The notes: generated by a model from the letters alone, not told the origin. A DNA stretch of 64,000 bases from Photobacterium jeanii (GCF_001650345.1 NZ_LVHF01000025.1:1-64000), one strand, 5' to 3'; positions 16,531-26,352 are shown, numbered from the stretch's first letter. Numbers and translations are program-made.

Positions 16531-19500
16531 TTACTGGGTGATGAGATGCTGGAGGCGGTCGCGCATATCGATTAAGTTTTGTTGCTGGTGCGGATGCTCG
16601 CCACAGCGGTCGATCACAAAGTTAATGGTACTGAGCACGGTTCGCCAGCGCGGTGTCTTTGGCAGAGTTTCCACATGCAGGTACTTATCCAGAGTACGAG
16701 TTTGTAGCGTACTGCGGTCGAGGTACACGCGCCATAAACCGCTTTCTTCTGCTAAATCGAACTTGGTCTTCTGGCTGGTTTCTTCCCATGTCGTTAAGGT
16801 GGTTTTCATCACATCAACCAACAACTCGCGCACGATATTGCCTTTATCTTTGCTGGTATTACCAAGCTTGTCGGCAAGGCGAGTAAATTCACCGCCCAGT
16901 TCGCGTAGTTGCTGGAGGTTGTTTTTATCGCCATCAAAAGCAAAGCCAGAGAGCACATCAATGGCATTTTCTAACTCGGTGATACGGTGCTGTGCTGATG
17001 GGCCGAGTTGATCGAAGATGAACATCCGTTTGAGCCCTGACTCTTCTGGTAAGTTAATGACATCGGTATCAAGGGCTTTCAGCTCATCGCCAATGCGGAA
17101 GGTCAGTTGACCATTAAAATGGTGACTCGCACTGATATCGTCTGGTAGGTGCGTCAGCAAAACATCATCGATGGTGTGGCGTTCGAGTTGCTCTGGTGCG
17201 CGCTTGAATAGCTTGCCAGCAGCGGCGTTAGCGTAGCGGATCCGACCTTGATTCTGGACACAGATGATCGCTTCGCTGGTGGACTCAAGTAGCCCCAGTA
17301 AGCGGGTTTGGGTTTCCAGTAACCCTTCTTCGACCTGTTCGCGGCGACTGATTTCTTGCTGCAAGGCAACATTGTGTTGGCGTGCTTGTTCGGTCTTACC
17401 TGCTTGAATATGGGCGCCAATCCGTGCGATTAACTCTTCTTTGTTAAACGGTTTAGCCAGATAGTCGTTGGCACCACACTCAAAGCCTTTGACACGGTCT
17501 TGAACTTGCCCGAGTGCTGATAGCATGATGATAGGTAACTCGCGCAAATCATACTGCTGGCGAAGTTGTTGGCATACCTCATAGCCGCTCATTTCAGGCA
17601 TCATAATGTCTAACAAGATCAACGCTGGTTGATGCTGTTCCATCAATGACAGGGCTTGAGGACCACTTTCGGCGGTTAGCACGCGATACCCTTCGAGGCG
17701 TAAGAAGTTGTTGAGCACTTGCAGGTTAACAGGCTCATCGTCAACCACTAACAGTAGCTCTCCGTCTGGGTTGGTTGGCAGTGATTCATCTTTACAGCTT
17801 GCCATGCTCACCGACGGCGCTTGGAAATGGCGACTTTGTTCTAGTTGGCTATCGGCAATGTCTTCTTTGCTTGCCAAATTGAGAGTAAAGCTAAAGGTTG
17901 CCCCAACCATAGGTTGGCTACTGACGTACAAACGCCCGCCCATTAACTCGATAAGCTGGCGGCTGATTGAAAGCCCTAATCCCGCGCCTTGGCGATAGTG
18001 CGCTGAGCCTGTATTGGCTTGGATCAAGGGCTCAAAAATATGCTCAAGTTGCTCTGGTGGGATCCCTTGGCCTGTATCGACCACCTGAACGCGCAATTGG
18101 TTCTCAAGCACGGTAGCTGAGAGCACGATTTTCCCTTCAGAGGTGTACTTAATTGCATTGCCGATCAGGTTATACAGTACTTGCTCTAGGCGCTGCTCAT
18201 CGGCCAATACTGGCGGTAGATCAGCTGGGATTTGATTGATGATGCGAATGGGCTTATCACCAACAAGGTGGCGCGATAACTCAAGCACCAAGTGGGTTGC
18301 TGAAGACAGATCGACGGCTTGTTTGGTGATATCGAGATCGCCATAGCGCATCTTGTGGTAATCGAGCAGATCGTCCACCAAGTTCGTTAAACGCTGACCA
18401 CTGTTGATCAGCATTTCCAGTTGGCGACGTTGTGAGGCTTGCAGCGGTCCATTGGCGCCAGCCAGTAATGATTCGGCAATACCGACCATGCCATGCAGTG
18501 GCGTACGTAGCTCGTGCGAAGTGGTGGCAAGGAATTCATCTTTGAGTTTATCGGTAACTTGTAATTCTTCGTTTTGCTTTTGGATCACTTGCAGGCTTTG
18601 CTCAAGCTCGGTGTTTTGTTCGCGGATCAAGCCAATCTTTTCGCGAATGGAGCGCTGCATGCGGGCAAAGCTGGTGGCGAGACGCCCAATCTCATCACTG
18701 CGCTCGGTGCCTTCGATTTTTTGGTCGAGATCGCCTGCGGATACTCGCTCAGCAGCCCATGTTAAACGTAGTAACGGCGCGGTGATCGAGTTAGAGAGTA
18801 GGTGCGAGGCAATGATAACCAGCACGATGGCGGTGATCATCGCAACTAAGAAGATCTTCTCAAGTTGACGAATGCGAGCAAAAGCATCTTCTTCAGGCAG
18901 TTCAACTACCAACGCCCAGGTATTACCAAGAACGTCGATCGGTGAAAAAGCGCTGAGTACCGGTTTTTGGCTGAAGTTAAGGAAGCTACCGACACCAGTA
19001 TTGCCTTCGAGTGCTTGGCTGATGCTTTCACTATTGAGGGCGTCATGGCTATCGAGGGTAGTGACGATCCGCTGCTGGTGGTCACTGCCGACAAGCAGGG
19101 TTTGCACTACGTTGCTGGTTGGCGTGGAGTCAGCCAGTAGATCGCTGATTTTGTCGTTCGTGAGCTCAAAGAACACATAGCTATGCAGATAGCCTTGCTG
19201 GATCACTGGCGCGGCAAACCAAGCTGTGAGTGAGTCGCTTTTGCTCGAAGGGGCCGTGAAATCAGTAAAGGCGATAGGTACTTGCTCTGGCTGTGCTTCA
19301 ATATTGCGGCTTTGAGTACGAATGGCTTGAAAGGTACGGCTAAGGGCTGAGCCTTCAAAACGAACGTCGTTCAAGCCGATGCCAAATCGCTCTGGGTGAT
19401 TGACTGAGTAAACCACGTTGCCTTTGATATCGACCAGCATGATGTCGCTAAAATCGGAGCGTTTTAAGTATTCTTCGAATGCCCAATGGTAGCGTTTGTG

Positions 19501-19920
19501 CATCAAGCGGTAGCGTTCGTGACCAATGTAGTTGGTGTTGTTCGCATTGCTGACTTTGCCTTTTTCGGTCAGGGTTTGGGTGAAGTATTGGCTGCGATTA
19601 TTATCGTCGAGTTTGCTTGGCAGCTCACCGAGTTGGTGAAATGCACCCACTAAGCCATAGAAGCGCCCACCACTGGCATTGGCAAGCTCTGAACGGGCAA
19701 AGCTTTGTGCTTCTGATTCTTTAGCCTCAAAAAAGTTAGTCAGTTGTTTCTTCTTGTTATCAAGTAACGAGGCAAGGTGAGTCGTGCTTTGCTCAACCAA
19801 ATCCTTGGTATGAGAGTTCATGAAAAACAGTGCCGACAGCGTTAATGGTGTAATGCTGAGCACCAAGAAAGCGATCATTAACGTATTTTGCAGACGCTTA
19901 AATTGGGTGGAGTTCTTCAT
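16531..19920 (-). CDS. chiS: Hybrid sensor kinase ChiS, chitin-utilisation regulator
   Basis: A 1129-residue inner-membrane regulator, the same length as V. cholerae ChiS. Order: transmembrane helix (about 13-33), large periplasmic domain (34-355), second helix (about 356-375), HAMP, histidine kinase with His469 in ATTSHELRTPLHG, ATPase domain (GQGIPPE, GAGLGLSIS), receiver with Asp771 in LLDIMMPEMSG and Lys823, a PAS-like segment (about 877-985), and a C-terminal domain (about 1010-1129). V. cholerae ChiS binds DNA through this last non-canonical domain; Arg1075 and Lys1079 are plausible DNA contacts. It is held off by the empty binding protein and activates chb and other chitin genes. Confidence 0.95.
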   Translation of the reverse strand: MKNSTQFKRLQNTLMIAFLVLSITPLTLSALFFMNSHTKDLVEQSTTHLASLLDNKKKQLTNFFEAKESEAQSFARSELANASGGRFYGLVGAFHQLGELPSKLDDNNRSQYFTQTLTEKGKVSNANNTNYIGHERYRLMHKRYHWAFEEYLKRSDFSDIMLVDIKGNVVYSVNHPERFGIGLNDVRFEGSALSRTFQAIRTQSRNIEAQPEQVPIAFTDFTAPSSKSDSLTAWFAAPVIQQGYLHSYVFFELTNDKISDLLADSTPTSNVVQTLLVGSDHQQRIVTTLDSHDALNSESISQALEGNTGVGSFLNFSQKPVLSAFSPIDVLGNTWALVVELPEEDAFARIRQLEKIFLVAMITAIVLVIIASHLLSNSITAPLLRLTWAAERVSAGDLDQKIEGTERSDEIGRLATSFARMQRSIREKIGLIREQNTELEQSLQVIQKQNEELQVTDKLKDEFLATTSHELRTPLHGMVGIAESLLAGANGPLQASQRRQLEMLINSGQRLTNLVDDLLDYHKMRYGDLDITKQAVDLSSATHLVLELSRHLVGDKPIRIINQIPADLPPVLADEQRLEQVLYNLIGNAIKYTSEGKIVLSATVLENQLRVQVVDTGQGIPPEQLEHIFEPLIQANTGSAHYRQGAGLGLSISRQLIELMGGRLYVSSQPMVGATFSFTLNLASKEDIADSQLEQSRHFQAPSVSMASCKDESLPTNPDGELLLVVDDEPVNLQVLNNFLRLEGYRVLTAESGPQALSLMEQHQPALILLDIMMPEMSGYEVCQQLRQQYDLRELPIIMLSALGQVQDRVKGFECGANDYLAKPFNKEELIARIGAHIQAGKTEQARQHNVALQQEISRREQVEEGLLETQTRLLGLLESTSEAIICVQNQGRIRYANAAAGKLFKRAPEQLERHTIDDVLLTHLPDDISASHHFNGQLTFRIGDELKALDTDVINLPEESGLKRMFIFDQLGPSAQHRITELENAIDVLSGFAFDGDKNNLQQLRELGGEFTRLADKLGNTSKDKGNIVRELLVDVMKTTLTTWEETSQKTKFDLAEESGLWRVYLDRSTLQTRTLDKYLHVETLPKTPRWRTVLSTINFVIDRCGEHPHQQQNLIDMRDRLQHLITQ

Positions 19921-20273
19921 TGATTAACCTGTAACGAGATACGTTTTGGCTGATTATGAGCAATAAGCACATTTAACAGACTGGGCGTTAATCGGGTCAG
20001 TCAGCAAGAAAATGCGCATTGATACAACTGCTTAGCACATACGTATCTGAGTAATGTTTTGACGTTTTCTGCGTAATAGAAAGGCAATGCGTGACAGCTC
20101 AATATCCCTGCAAGCGCGCATTACAGAGTTGTTATACTGAGTTTTTTTGCAGGATCAAGCAAGTGGCGTAGGAAGCGTGTGTTAAAACACAAAATTGACG
20201 GTCTTAACGGAGGTAAGCCGTAAGAAATGACGGAATTGAGGGAGCAGGCTAGCCGAAACTAGCCTGTTCAGTG
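19921..20273. other. Intergenic region between chiS and rsmC
   Basis: Both genes are on the minus strand, so this holds the rsmC 3' end and the chiS promoter. The end near rsmC has three small inverted repeats: GTGTT/AACAC (20180-20191), ACGG/CCGT (about 20207-20220) and CAGGCTAG/CTAGCCTG (20245-20266). A TATACT (20133-20138) and a T run (20276-20282) flank them on the plus strand. No convincing terminator or open frame is present. A small RNA is possible but unproven. Confidence 0.5.
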
Positions 20274-21293
20274 CTATTTTTTCGCGGCGTAAATGTTAAA
20301 TTTATTAGTACGCGCAGTGGTACGGCACTCGCCAAGGCTCGCTTCAATCAGCGGCGGGTACTGGAGGAAGCTGTTGGCTACAATGATCAACTCACCATCG
20401 CTTTCTAGGTGCTGAGGTGCTTGAGCAATAAAATCTTCCGTTGCTGCGTAGAAGGTTTTTAACCCAGCGTGGAATGGTGGGTTACTGATCAGGTAGTTAT
20501 AGCTACCCGGTAGCTCGGCGTACACATCGGTTGCGGTGAATTTTGCACTCAAGTTATTGATGCGGAAGGTCTCTTGTGCCGATGCAATCGCCAATGCGCT
20601 GATATCACACAGCTCCAAATCGATGCTTGGATTGTTGGCTTTCATTACCGCGCCAATCACGCCTGCACCACACCCAAAGTCGAGTACCTTACCCGACAGT
20701 GACGGTAGGTTATCGAGCAGTAGCTCTGAACCTTTATCGAATTCACCGTGGCTAAATACGCCAGGTAGTGAGCGGATGGTGATTTCAGTACCTGCGACAG
20801 TGAGCGGGTAGTTACGGAACCAATCGGCTAAGTTGAATGGTTTCGCTGGTTGGTCGCAGCGACCCCAGTAAAAACTACAACGACGGGCTGAGTCGTATTT
20901 GGTCAGTGGGCCGTAATCGCGGAACATTTTTTCTGCGCTACGCACGCCACTGCGGTTTTCACCCACGATACACACTTCTGTGTCTGTACCAAATTTTGCC
21001 AGCAGCATAGAAAGCAGGAAGTCAGCTTCGGCTTTAGCTTTTGGCCAGTACAACAGGATCATGTCGATATCGAGATCGTCAGTTAGCTCGGCACCAAAGT
21101 AGCTTTGTACTTTTTGGTGGCGGTTCATTTGACGGTGGTAGCCGTAATTGGTGGTGAAAACAGCCACTGATTGCGCGATGTTCACTAAAGCTGCTGGGTA
21201 GTCATCACTGAGTTCACCGGCAACGAGAACTTTACGGTTATCAAAAAACTCCAGTTGGCGAGCAACGACTTGGCTGGCAGCGGAATAAGACAT
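20274..21293 (-). CDS. rsmC: 16S rRNA m2G1207 methyltransferase RsmC
   Basis: A 339-residue SAM-dependent methyltransferase that modifies G1207 of 16S rRNA in the 30S subunit. The N-terminal domain resembles a degenerate methyltransferase. The C-terminal catalytic domain has the SAM loop VLDFGCGAGVIG and the base-methylation motif NPPFH in YLISNPPFHAG. The ATG at 21293 (MSYSAASQVV) is preferred over a TTG 12 nt upstream because GAGG precedes it. It stands alone between the chiS promoter and the AI-2E-family gene. Confidence 0.93.
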   Translation of the reverse strand: MSYSAASQVVARQLEFFDNRKVLVAGELSDDYPAALVNIAQSVAVFTTNYGYHRQMNRHQKVQSYFGAELTDDLDIDMILLYWPKAKAEADFLLSMLLAKFGTDTEVCIVGENRSGVRSAEKMFRDYGPLTKYDSARRCSFYWGRCDQPAKPFNLADWFRNYPLTVAGTEITIRSLPGVFSHGEFDKGSELLLDNLPSLSGKVLDFGCGAGVIGAVMKANNPSIDLELCDISALAIASAQETFRINNLSAKFTATDVYAELPGSYNYLISNPPFHAGLKTFYAATEDFIAQAPQHLESDGELIIVANSFLQYPPLIEASLGECRTTARTNKFNIYAAKK

Positions 21294-21361
21294 ATTGGGC
21301 CTCAATTAAACATCACGAAGGGCGCGAATTGTTCCACAAAATGGGCGTTAAAGAAAGCAAA

Positions 21362-21384
21362 GCCGCCACCAGAGCGGTGGCGGC
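21362..21384 (-). terminator. Probable terminator of the AI-2E-family gene
   Basis: GCCGCCACC and GGTGGCGGC form a 9-bp GC-rich stem, followed on the minus strand by the interrupted T tract TTTGCTTTC. Confidence 0.65.
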
Positions 21385-21392
21385 AAGATAGG

Positions 21393-22478
21393 CTAGCTTC
21401 GGTCTTGCTGTTCAAGGAAGTCTTTGAACTCCACTTCGTACATATGAAAGAGCACGGCGGTAACGGCAAAGATGATCGGGCCGTAAATCATCCCGATCAA
21501 GCCGAACAGGTGCAGACCCCCTAAGATCGAGAAGAAAATCAGCAAGGTATTCATGCTGGAGTTACCTTGCATCAATAACGGTCGTAACACGTTATCAATC
21601 GAGCCCACGACAATCACACCCCATGCCGCAAGGAAGAGTGCCCATTCCCATTGGTTGATCAGTAATAGGTAAATCGATGCTGGTAGCCAGATCAATGCGG
21701 TGCCGACCACAGGAATGAAGGAGGCAAATGCCATCATTGAACCCCAGAACAGCGCAGGGAAGCCGGCAAGCCACATTGCAAAACCACCGACAATACCTTG
21801 GACAATTGCGGTTAAGAAGGCGCCCAGTACTGCAGATTTGGCAACTTGCTCTACTTCGTTAAGAAGCGTGTCTTCTTGGCTACGCGAAAGAGGGATGATC
21901 ATCCGCAAAGTGGCGACCATTTTCTCGTGATCACGCAACAGGAAGAACAACACAAACAGCATCAGCAAGAAGCTGACCAAGAAATTAGTGGCATCGCCTA
22001 ACAGTTTGGCACTCATGTTTAATAGTTGAGTCCCGAATTTGGATGCGGCAGCGGCAATTTTCTGGATCACCACCTGAGCATCCACACTATCAAATGGCGA
22101 GTATTTATCGATTAGGCCAAAAGCGGTTTGGGCATACGGGTGGTTGAGCATCTGCTCAGCGCCGCCATTGGTTAACCAGACATAGCTGTCTTTAGAAAAG
22201 CTAGTACCTTGCTGAATGATGGAAGCAAATACCACTAGTAGTGGGATCACTATGATGAAGGTTAGCAAGGTACAGGACAAAATTGCCGCGCTGTTGGGGC
22301 GGTTTGGCATGCGTGCTTCAATTTTGGCGTGAAGCGGGTAGTACAGCAGCGAAATAATAAAGCCCATGACAATAGGCCCGAGATAAGGCTCGATGAGGCG
22401 ATAACTCGCATAAGCGGCAATGGCTAATGCGATCATCAACATCCAGTGTCGGGGTTCGGCTTTGAATGGTTTTGGCAC
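21393..22478 (-). CDS. AI-2E family transporter (YdiK-like permease)
   Basis: A 361-residue polytopic membrane protein of the AI-2E/PerM family. It has hydrophobic pairs near both ends, a long soluble middle, and the conserved region KSAVLGAFLTAIVQGIVGG followed by FPALFWGSMMAFASFIPVVG. Substrates in this family are mostly unknown; some members export AI-2 and others move ions, so no substrate is claimed. I use the GTG at 22478 (VPKPFKAEP...), which has AAGGA 7 nt upstream. The ATG at 22526 has no ribosome-binding sequence. Confidence 0.82.
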   Translation of the reverse strand: MPKPFKAEPRHWMLMIALAIAAYASYRLIEPYLGPIVMGFIISLLYYPLHAKIEARMPNRPNSAAILSCTLLTFIIVIPLLVVFASIIQQGTSFSKDSYVWLTNGGAEQMLNHPYAQTAFGLIDKYSPFDSVDAQVVIQKIAAAASKFGTQLLNMSAKLLGDATNFLVSFLLMLFVLFFLLRDHEKMVATLRMIIPLSRSQEDTLLNEVEQVAKSAVLGAFLTAIVQGIVGGFAMWLAGFPALFWGSMMAFASFIPVVGTALIWLPASIYLLLINQWEWALFLAAWGVIVVGSIDNVLRPLLMQGNSSMNTLLIFFSILGGLHLFGLIGMIYGPIIFAVTAVLFHMYEVEFKDFLEQQDRS

Positions 22479-22578
22479 GCGGGTGTCCTTATAGTCGAAA
22501 TACTGTACAGAGTTGACGCTTATCATCGCATCAAACGGTGGCTATGCAATAGCGAAAAAATAATAAAAAACATCATTC

Positions 22579-22608
22579 TTGTCTCGGTGATAATGCAAGG
22601 CGTATAGT
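22579..22608 (+). promoter_or_regulatory. Candidate promoter of the 35-aa gene
   Basis: TTGTCT and TATAGT are separated by 18 bp, ending 36 nt before the small gene start. A sigma70-type prediction only. Confidence 0.45.
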
Positions 22609-22644
22609 TGATGCGTCAGACATTTATTGTAGAAGGTGGAAGTA

Positions 22645-22752
22645 ATGGGCTGCTGTGAGAATAATTGCGATCAGAAGCGCAAACGTCGCCTGCCATTAGC
22701 GGTGTGGGTTTTGTTGGGACTCGCTGTGCTAGCTGTGGTGTTTTGGCGCTAG
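22645..22752 (+). CDS. Small Cys-rich membrane peptide, 35 aa
   Basis: ATG to TAG, 35 residues, with a GAAGGTGGA ribosome-binding region 5-13 nt upstream. The N-terminus MGCCENNCDQ carries three Cys in a CC-x3-C pattern. A basic stretch KRKRR follows, then one hydrophobic span (about residues 18-34). The charge pattern puts the Cys cluster in the cytoplasm, where it could bind metal or be acylated. A plausible promoter precedes it and a hairpin follows it. I do not recognise the family. Its composition argues against a chance frame, but expression is unproven. Confidence 0.65.
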   Translation: MGCCENNCDQKRKRRLPLAVWVLLGLAVLAVVFWR

Positions 22753-22753
22753 A

Positions 22754-22782
22754 AAAGAAAACGCCACGCAAATGCGTGGCGT
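22754..22782 (-). terminator. hemL terminator, possibly shared
   Basis: AACGCCACGCA and TGCGTGGCGTT pair, with TTTTCTTTTC after the stem on the minus strand. It lies 27 nt beyond the hemL stop and 8 nt after the small plus-strand gene, so it may block transcription from both sides. Confidence 0.8.
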
Positions 22783-22808
22783 TAAAGTATTAGCTTGAGT
22801 CAAAGCGA

Positions 22809-24107
22809 TTATGCTTTTGCTTCTTCCGCTAGAGTTGCAAATGCACGATCGGCTGCCGCTAGGGTTGCTTCAATTTCTTTGTCGCCGTGTGCTAGCGAGG
22901 TGAAGCATGCTTCGTATGCAGAAGGCGCTAGGTAAACACCGTTCTTCAGCATTAGGTTGAAGAAGCGCTTGAAGCGCTCGATGTCACACTTAGTCACGTC
23001 TTGGTAGCAAGTTACTGTTTCGTCTGTGGTGAAGAAGAAACCGAACATTGCGCCCACTTGGTTAGTTGCTAGTGGGATACCGTGTTTTTCAGCCAGTGCT
23101 TTGAAGCCGTCAGCCAGTGCTTTAGTGGTGTTCGCTAGACGTTGTTCGTTACCTTCTTCGGTTAGCACGGTTAGACATGCATGACCTGCTGCCATTGCTA
23201 CAGGGTTACCAGACAGGGTGCCTGCTTGGTAAACAGGACCGGTTGGTGCAACGTATTGCATCACGTCTTTACGACCACCGAATGCGCCAACTGGCATACC
23301 GCCACCGATCACTTTACCTAGTGTGGTTAGGTCTGGCTTGATGTTGTAGTAACCTTGCGCGCCACCGTGAGAAACACGGAAGCCTGTCATTACTTCATCA
23401 AGGATCAGTAGTGCACCAAACTCGTCACAGATCTCGCGTAGACCTTCTAGGAAGCCCGGTACAGGTGGAATACAGTTCATGTTGCCTGCTACTGGCTCAA
23501 CGATGATACATGCCACGTCTTCTGGGTTTTCGGCAAACACTGCGCGTACTGACTCAAGGTCATTGTAAGTACAAGTTAGAGTGTGTTTTGCGAAATCTTC
23601 AGGTACACCCGGTGAGCTTGGTTGACCTAGGGTCAGGGCACCAGAGCCCGCTTTAACCAGTAGGCAGTCTGCGTGACCGTGGTAACAACCTTCAAACTTG
23701 ATGATTTTGTCACGGTTAGTGAAACCACGCGCTAGACGGATTGCACTCATGGTTGCTTCAGTACCTGAGCTTACCATGCGCACTTGTTCCATTGATGGTA
23801 CTAGGCGCGACACCATTTCTGCCATGGTGATTTCCATTTCAGTTGGTGCACCAAAGCTAAGGCCACGCTGAGCAGCGCTGATCACAGCATCGCGGATCGC
23901 AACGTGGTTGTGACCAAGAATCATAGGACCCCATGAGCCAACGTAATCAATGTACGCTTTACCATCAGCATCAAAGATGTAGGCACCATCAGCACGTTCA
24001 ATAAACAGTGGGCTACCGCCAACGCCTGCGAAAGCGCGAACAGGTGAGTTAACGCCACCAGGGATGGCTTGTTGTGCTTTGGCAAATAATTCTGCTGATT
24101 TGCTCAT
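22809..24107 (-). CDS. hemL: Glutamate-1-semialdehyde 2,1-aminomutase
   Basis: A 432-residue PLP enzyme that converts glutamate-1-semialdehyde to 5-aminolevulinate in the C5 heme and cobalamin pathway. The start [21 protein letters not shown] is typical, the glycine-rich [12 protein letters not shown] binds PLP, and the Schiff-base Lys is in [17 protein letters not shown]. The open frame extends 62 codons upstream, but the ATG at 24107 gives the normal family length. Divergent from clcA. Confidence 0.96.
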   Translation of the reverse strand: MSKSAELFAKAQQAIPGGVNSPVRAFAGVGGSPLFIERADGAYIFDADGKAYIDYVGSWGPMILGHNHVAIRDAVISAAQRGLSFGAPTEMEITMAEMVSRLVPSMEQVRMVSSGTEATMSAIRLARGFTNRDKIIKFEGCYHGHADCLLVKAGSGALTLGQPSSPGVPEDFAKHTLTCTYNDLESVRAVFAENPEDVACIIVEPVAGNMNCIPPVPGFLEGLREICDEFGALLILDEVMTGFRVSHGGAQGYYNIKPDLTTLGKVIGGGMPVGAFGGRKDVMQYVAPTGPVYQAGTLSGNPVAMAAGHACLTVLTEEGNEQRLANTTKALADGFKALAEKHGIPLATNQVGAMFGFFFTTDETVTCYQDVTKCDIERFKRFFNLMLKNGVYLAPSAYEACFTSLAHGDKEIEATLAAADRAFATLAEEAKA

Positions 24108-24428
24108 AAGTCTTGTCCTATTAAATGATTTAAGCTGCGGCATTGTACCCAAAGGAAAAGCCCTAGTGCTAGGGATGTTTGTCACCATTTGACGGATCTT
24201 TTTGATTTTTTCCTGCCCAATTATCTCAGTTTTACTATCTTTTACACTGCATACTCGGTGAGCGATCAGTGATGGAAAGCTAGTTTTCAACATTGTTTGT
24301 GTAAATTTATAGATGTATTGGTTAGGCTTGCCGCCAGCACATATTGCATTATTTTTCAGTTAATGCTGGCTGCTATTTCATAATCTTTATCTATCCTTTC
24401 TGCTGTAACTAACTAATACGGTTAAACC
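24108..24428. other. Divergent promoter region hemL/clcA
   Basis: About 320 nt carrying both promoters. A palindrome CCCTAGTGCTAGGG (24161-24174) lies in the hemL leader 54 nt before its start. I see no riboswitch, RNA gene or convincing open frame. The downstream third is AT-rich. Confidence 0.6.
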
Positions 24429-25820
24429 ATGACGGAACCTGCTCAACCTCAGGCGGCCAAAGGGCGTCGCCAGCCAACGCGCCTTGTGCGGCGTTTTTTA
24501 TCGCAAGATAAAACCCCAGTTTCAGTGTTATTACTTGCCGCCATTGTGGGTTTGATCGCCGGCCTGATGGGAACTTTGTTTGAAATCGGCGTGCACTGGG
24601 TTTCCGAGCAGCGGACAGATTGGTTGCGCGATGCGATCAGCAGTAATTTACCTTTGTGGTTCACCGCGTTTGTGGTGAGTGCCGGCCTTGCGTTTATCGG
24701 CTACTTTTTGGTGCACCGTTTTGCGCCGGAAGCGGGAGGTTCGGGGATCCCTGAAATTGAAGGGGCGATGGATGACATTCGCCCTGTGCGCTGGTGGCGA
24801 GTACTGCCAGTGAAATTTTTTGGTGGTTTAGGCGCATTAGGCTCGGGGATGGTGTTAGGGCGTGAAGGGCCGACTGTCCAGATGGGTGGTAATGTGGGGC
24901 GCATGATTTCTGATATTTTCCGCCTTAAAGATAAAGAAGGTCGTCATGCCTTGTTAGCCTCGGGTGCTGCGGGTGGCTTGGCGGCAGCTTTTAATGCGCC
25001 CATGGCGGGGATCATGTTTGTGGTTGAGGAAATGCGCCCGCAGTTTCGCTACAGCCTGATTTCGATTAAGTGCGTGATGATCTCTGCGATTGTTGCCAAC
25101 ATTGTTTTCCGGAGCATCAAAGGTCAAGATGCGGTGATCACCATGCCGCAATACGATGCCCCAGTGCTAACCTCGCTGTGGCTCTTTCTGATCTTAGGGA
25201 TGTTCTTTGGTGTATTTGGGGTGATCTTCAATCGCTTGGTGACCCTAGCCCAAGATTTGTTTGCCAAGATCCATAAAAATGACCGTCGTCGATACCTCAT
25301 TACCGGCACTTTACTCGGTGGCTGTTTTGGTTTGCTACTGCTGTACCTACCTGAGCTAACGGGTGGGGGGATTGCTATTATTCCTGATGCGACCAACGGT
25401 AAATACAGTGTTAGCTTATTACTGATTTTATTCTTGGCGCGTGTAGCGACGACCTTATTGTGTTTTGGCTCTGGTGCGCCGGGTGGTATTTTCGCACCTA
25501 TGCTGGCATTGGGGACCTTGTTCGGTACTTTCTACGGTTCATTGGTGCAAATGGCTTTTCCTGAATTTGGTTTAGAGCCGGGTATTTTTGCTATTGCAGG
25601 TATGGGGGCGCTATTTGCCGCTACCGTGCGTGCGCCGATTACTGGGATTTTGCTGGTTATTGAAATGACCAATAACTATCATCTGATCGTGCCGCTGATC
25701 ATTACCACTTTGGGCGCCACTATGTTGGCGCAAGTGTTAGGTGGCAAGCCGATTTACTCTCAGCTCTTGCATCGGACGATAAAAAAAGAAAAACTACGCG
25801 AAGAGGTGGTCAATACTTGA
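24429..25820 (+). CDS. clcA: H+/Cl- exchange transporter ClcA
   Basis: A 463-residue CLC-family antiporter used in extreme acid resistance in enterobacteria. The Cl- selectivity motif GSGIPE is at residues 104-109. The gating Glu is Glu146 in GREGP (Glu148 in E. coli), the proton Glu is Glu201 in VVEEMRPQF (Glu203), and GGIFAP and GKPIYS complete the ion path. All key residues for coupled exchange are present, so it should be an antiporter, not a channel. hemL-clcA-erpA order is as in E. coli. Confidence 0.96.
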   Translation: MTEPAQPQAAKGRRQPTRLVRRFLSQDKTPVSVLLLAAIVGLIAGLMGTLFEIGVHWVSEQRTDWLRDAISSNLPLWFTAFVVSAGLAFIGYFLVHRFAPEAGGSGIPEIEGAMDDIRPVRWWRVLPVKFFGGLGALGSGMVLGREGPTVQMGGNVGRMISDIFRLKDKEGRHALLASGAAGGLAAAFNAPMAGIMFVVEEMRPQFRYSLISIKCVMISAIVANIVFRSIKGQDAVITMPQYDAPVLTSLWLFLILGMFFGVFGVIFNRLVTLAQDLFAKIHKNDRRRYLITGTLLGGCFGLLLLYLPELTGGGIAIIPDATNGKYSVSLLLILFLARVATTLLCFGSGAPGGIFAPMLALGTLFGTFYGSLVQMAFPEFGLEPGIFAIAGMGALFAATVRAPITGILLVIEMTNNYHLIVPLIITTLGATMLAQVLGGKPIYSQLLHRTIKKEKLREEVVNT

Positions 25821-25879
25821 ACGTGCTAGTCAGGTATTAGATAATCCGCTTAATAACACGATAAGTATGTGAGGTCTTG

Positions 25880-26221
25880 ATGAGCGACACCAATTTGCCG
25901 CTAAACTTTTCAGATGTAGCCGCGCAAAAAGTGAAAACGCTAATCGCTGAAGAAGAAAACCCAGAGCTAAAACTGCGTGTGTACATCACAGGTGGCGGCT
26001 GTAGTGGTTTCCAATACGGTTTTACTTTCGATGAGAAGGTAAACGAAGGCGATACAACCATTGAAAAAGAAGGTGTTACCTTGGTTGTTGACCCAATGAG
26101 CCTACAATACCTGATCGGCGGTACCGTTGATTACACTGAAGGCCTAGAGGGTTCACGTTTCTTCGTTAACAACCCGAATGCAACGACCACTTGTGGTTGT
26201 GGTGCATCATTTAGCGTTTAA
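25880..26221 (+). CDS. erpA: Iron-sulfur cluster insertion protein ErpA
   Basis: A 113-residue A-type carrier that delivers Fe-S clusters to apo-enzymes, including isoprenoid enzymes. The three cluster Cys are in GGGCSGFQ and TTCGCGASF. The ATG at 25880 is preferred over the TTG one codon earlier because GAGG lies 5 nt upstream. A bidirectional terminator follows. Confidence 0.95.
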   Translation: MSDTNLPLNFSDVAAQKVKTLIAEEENPELKLRVYITGGGCSGFQYGFTFDEKVNEGDTTIEKEGVTLVVDPMSLQYLIGGTVDYTEGLEGSRFFVNNPNATTTCGCGASFSV

Positions 26222-26278
26222 TGATTATTTGCTAAGCCGGGTTTTCATCTAGCGAGTAGATGAACCAAGCGAGATATT

Positions 26279-26313
26279 AAAAAAGCCGTTGCTCTTGCGA
26301 GCAACGGCTTTTT
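26279..26313. terminator. Bidirectional terminator erpA/mepM
   Basis: AAGCCGTTGCTC and GAGCAACGGCTT form a 12-bp stem with A and T runs on opposite sides. It serves the converging erpA and mepM genes. Confidence 0.93.
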
Positions 26314-26352
26314 GTTTGTCTTTTTTTGTTCAGAAGGTGCAGCTGCGAAGGC

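Noticed and set aside
22479..22526. Upstream ATG of the AI-2E-family gene
   Set aside because: No ribosome-binding sequence, whereas the GTG at 22478 has AAGGA at good spacing.
24161..24174. Riboswitch or attenuator in the hemL leader
   Set aside because: Only a short palindrome is present, with no T run or recognisable aptamer.
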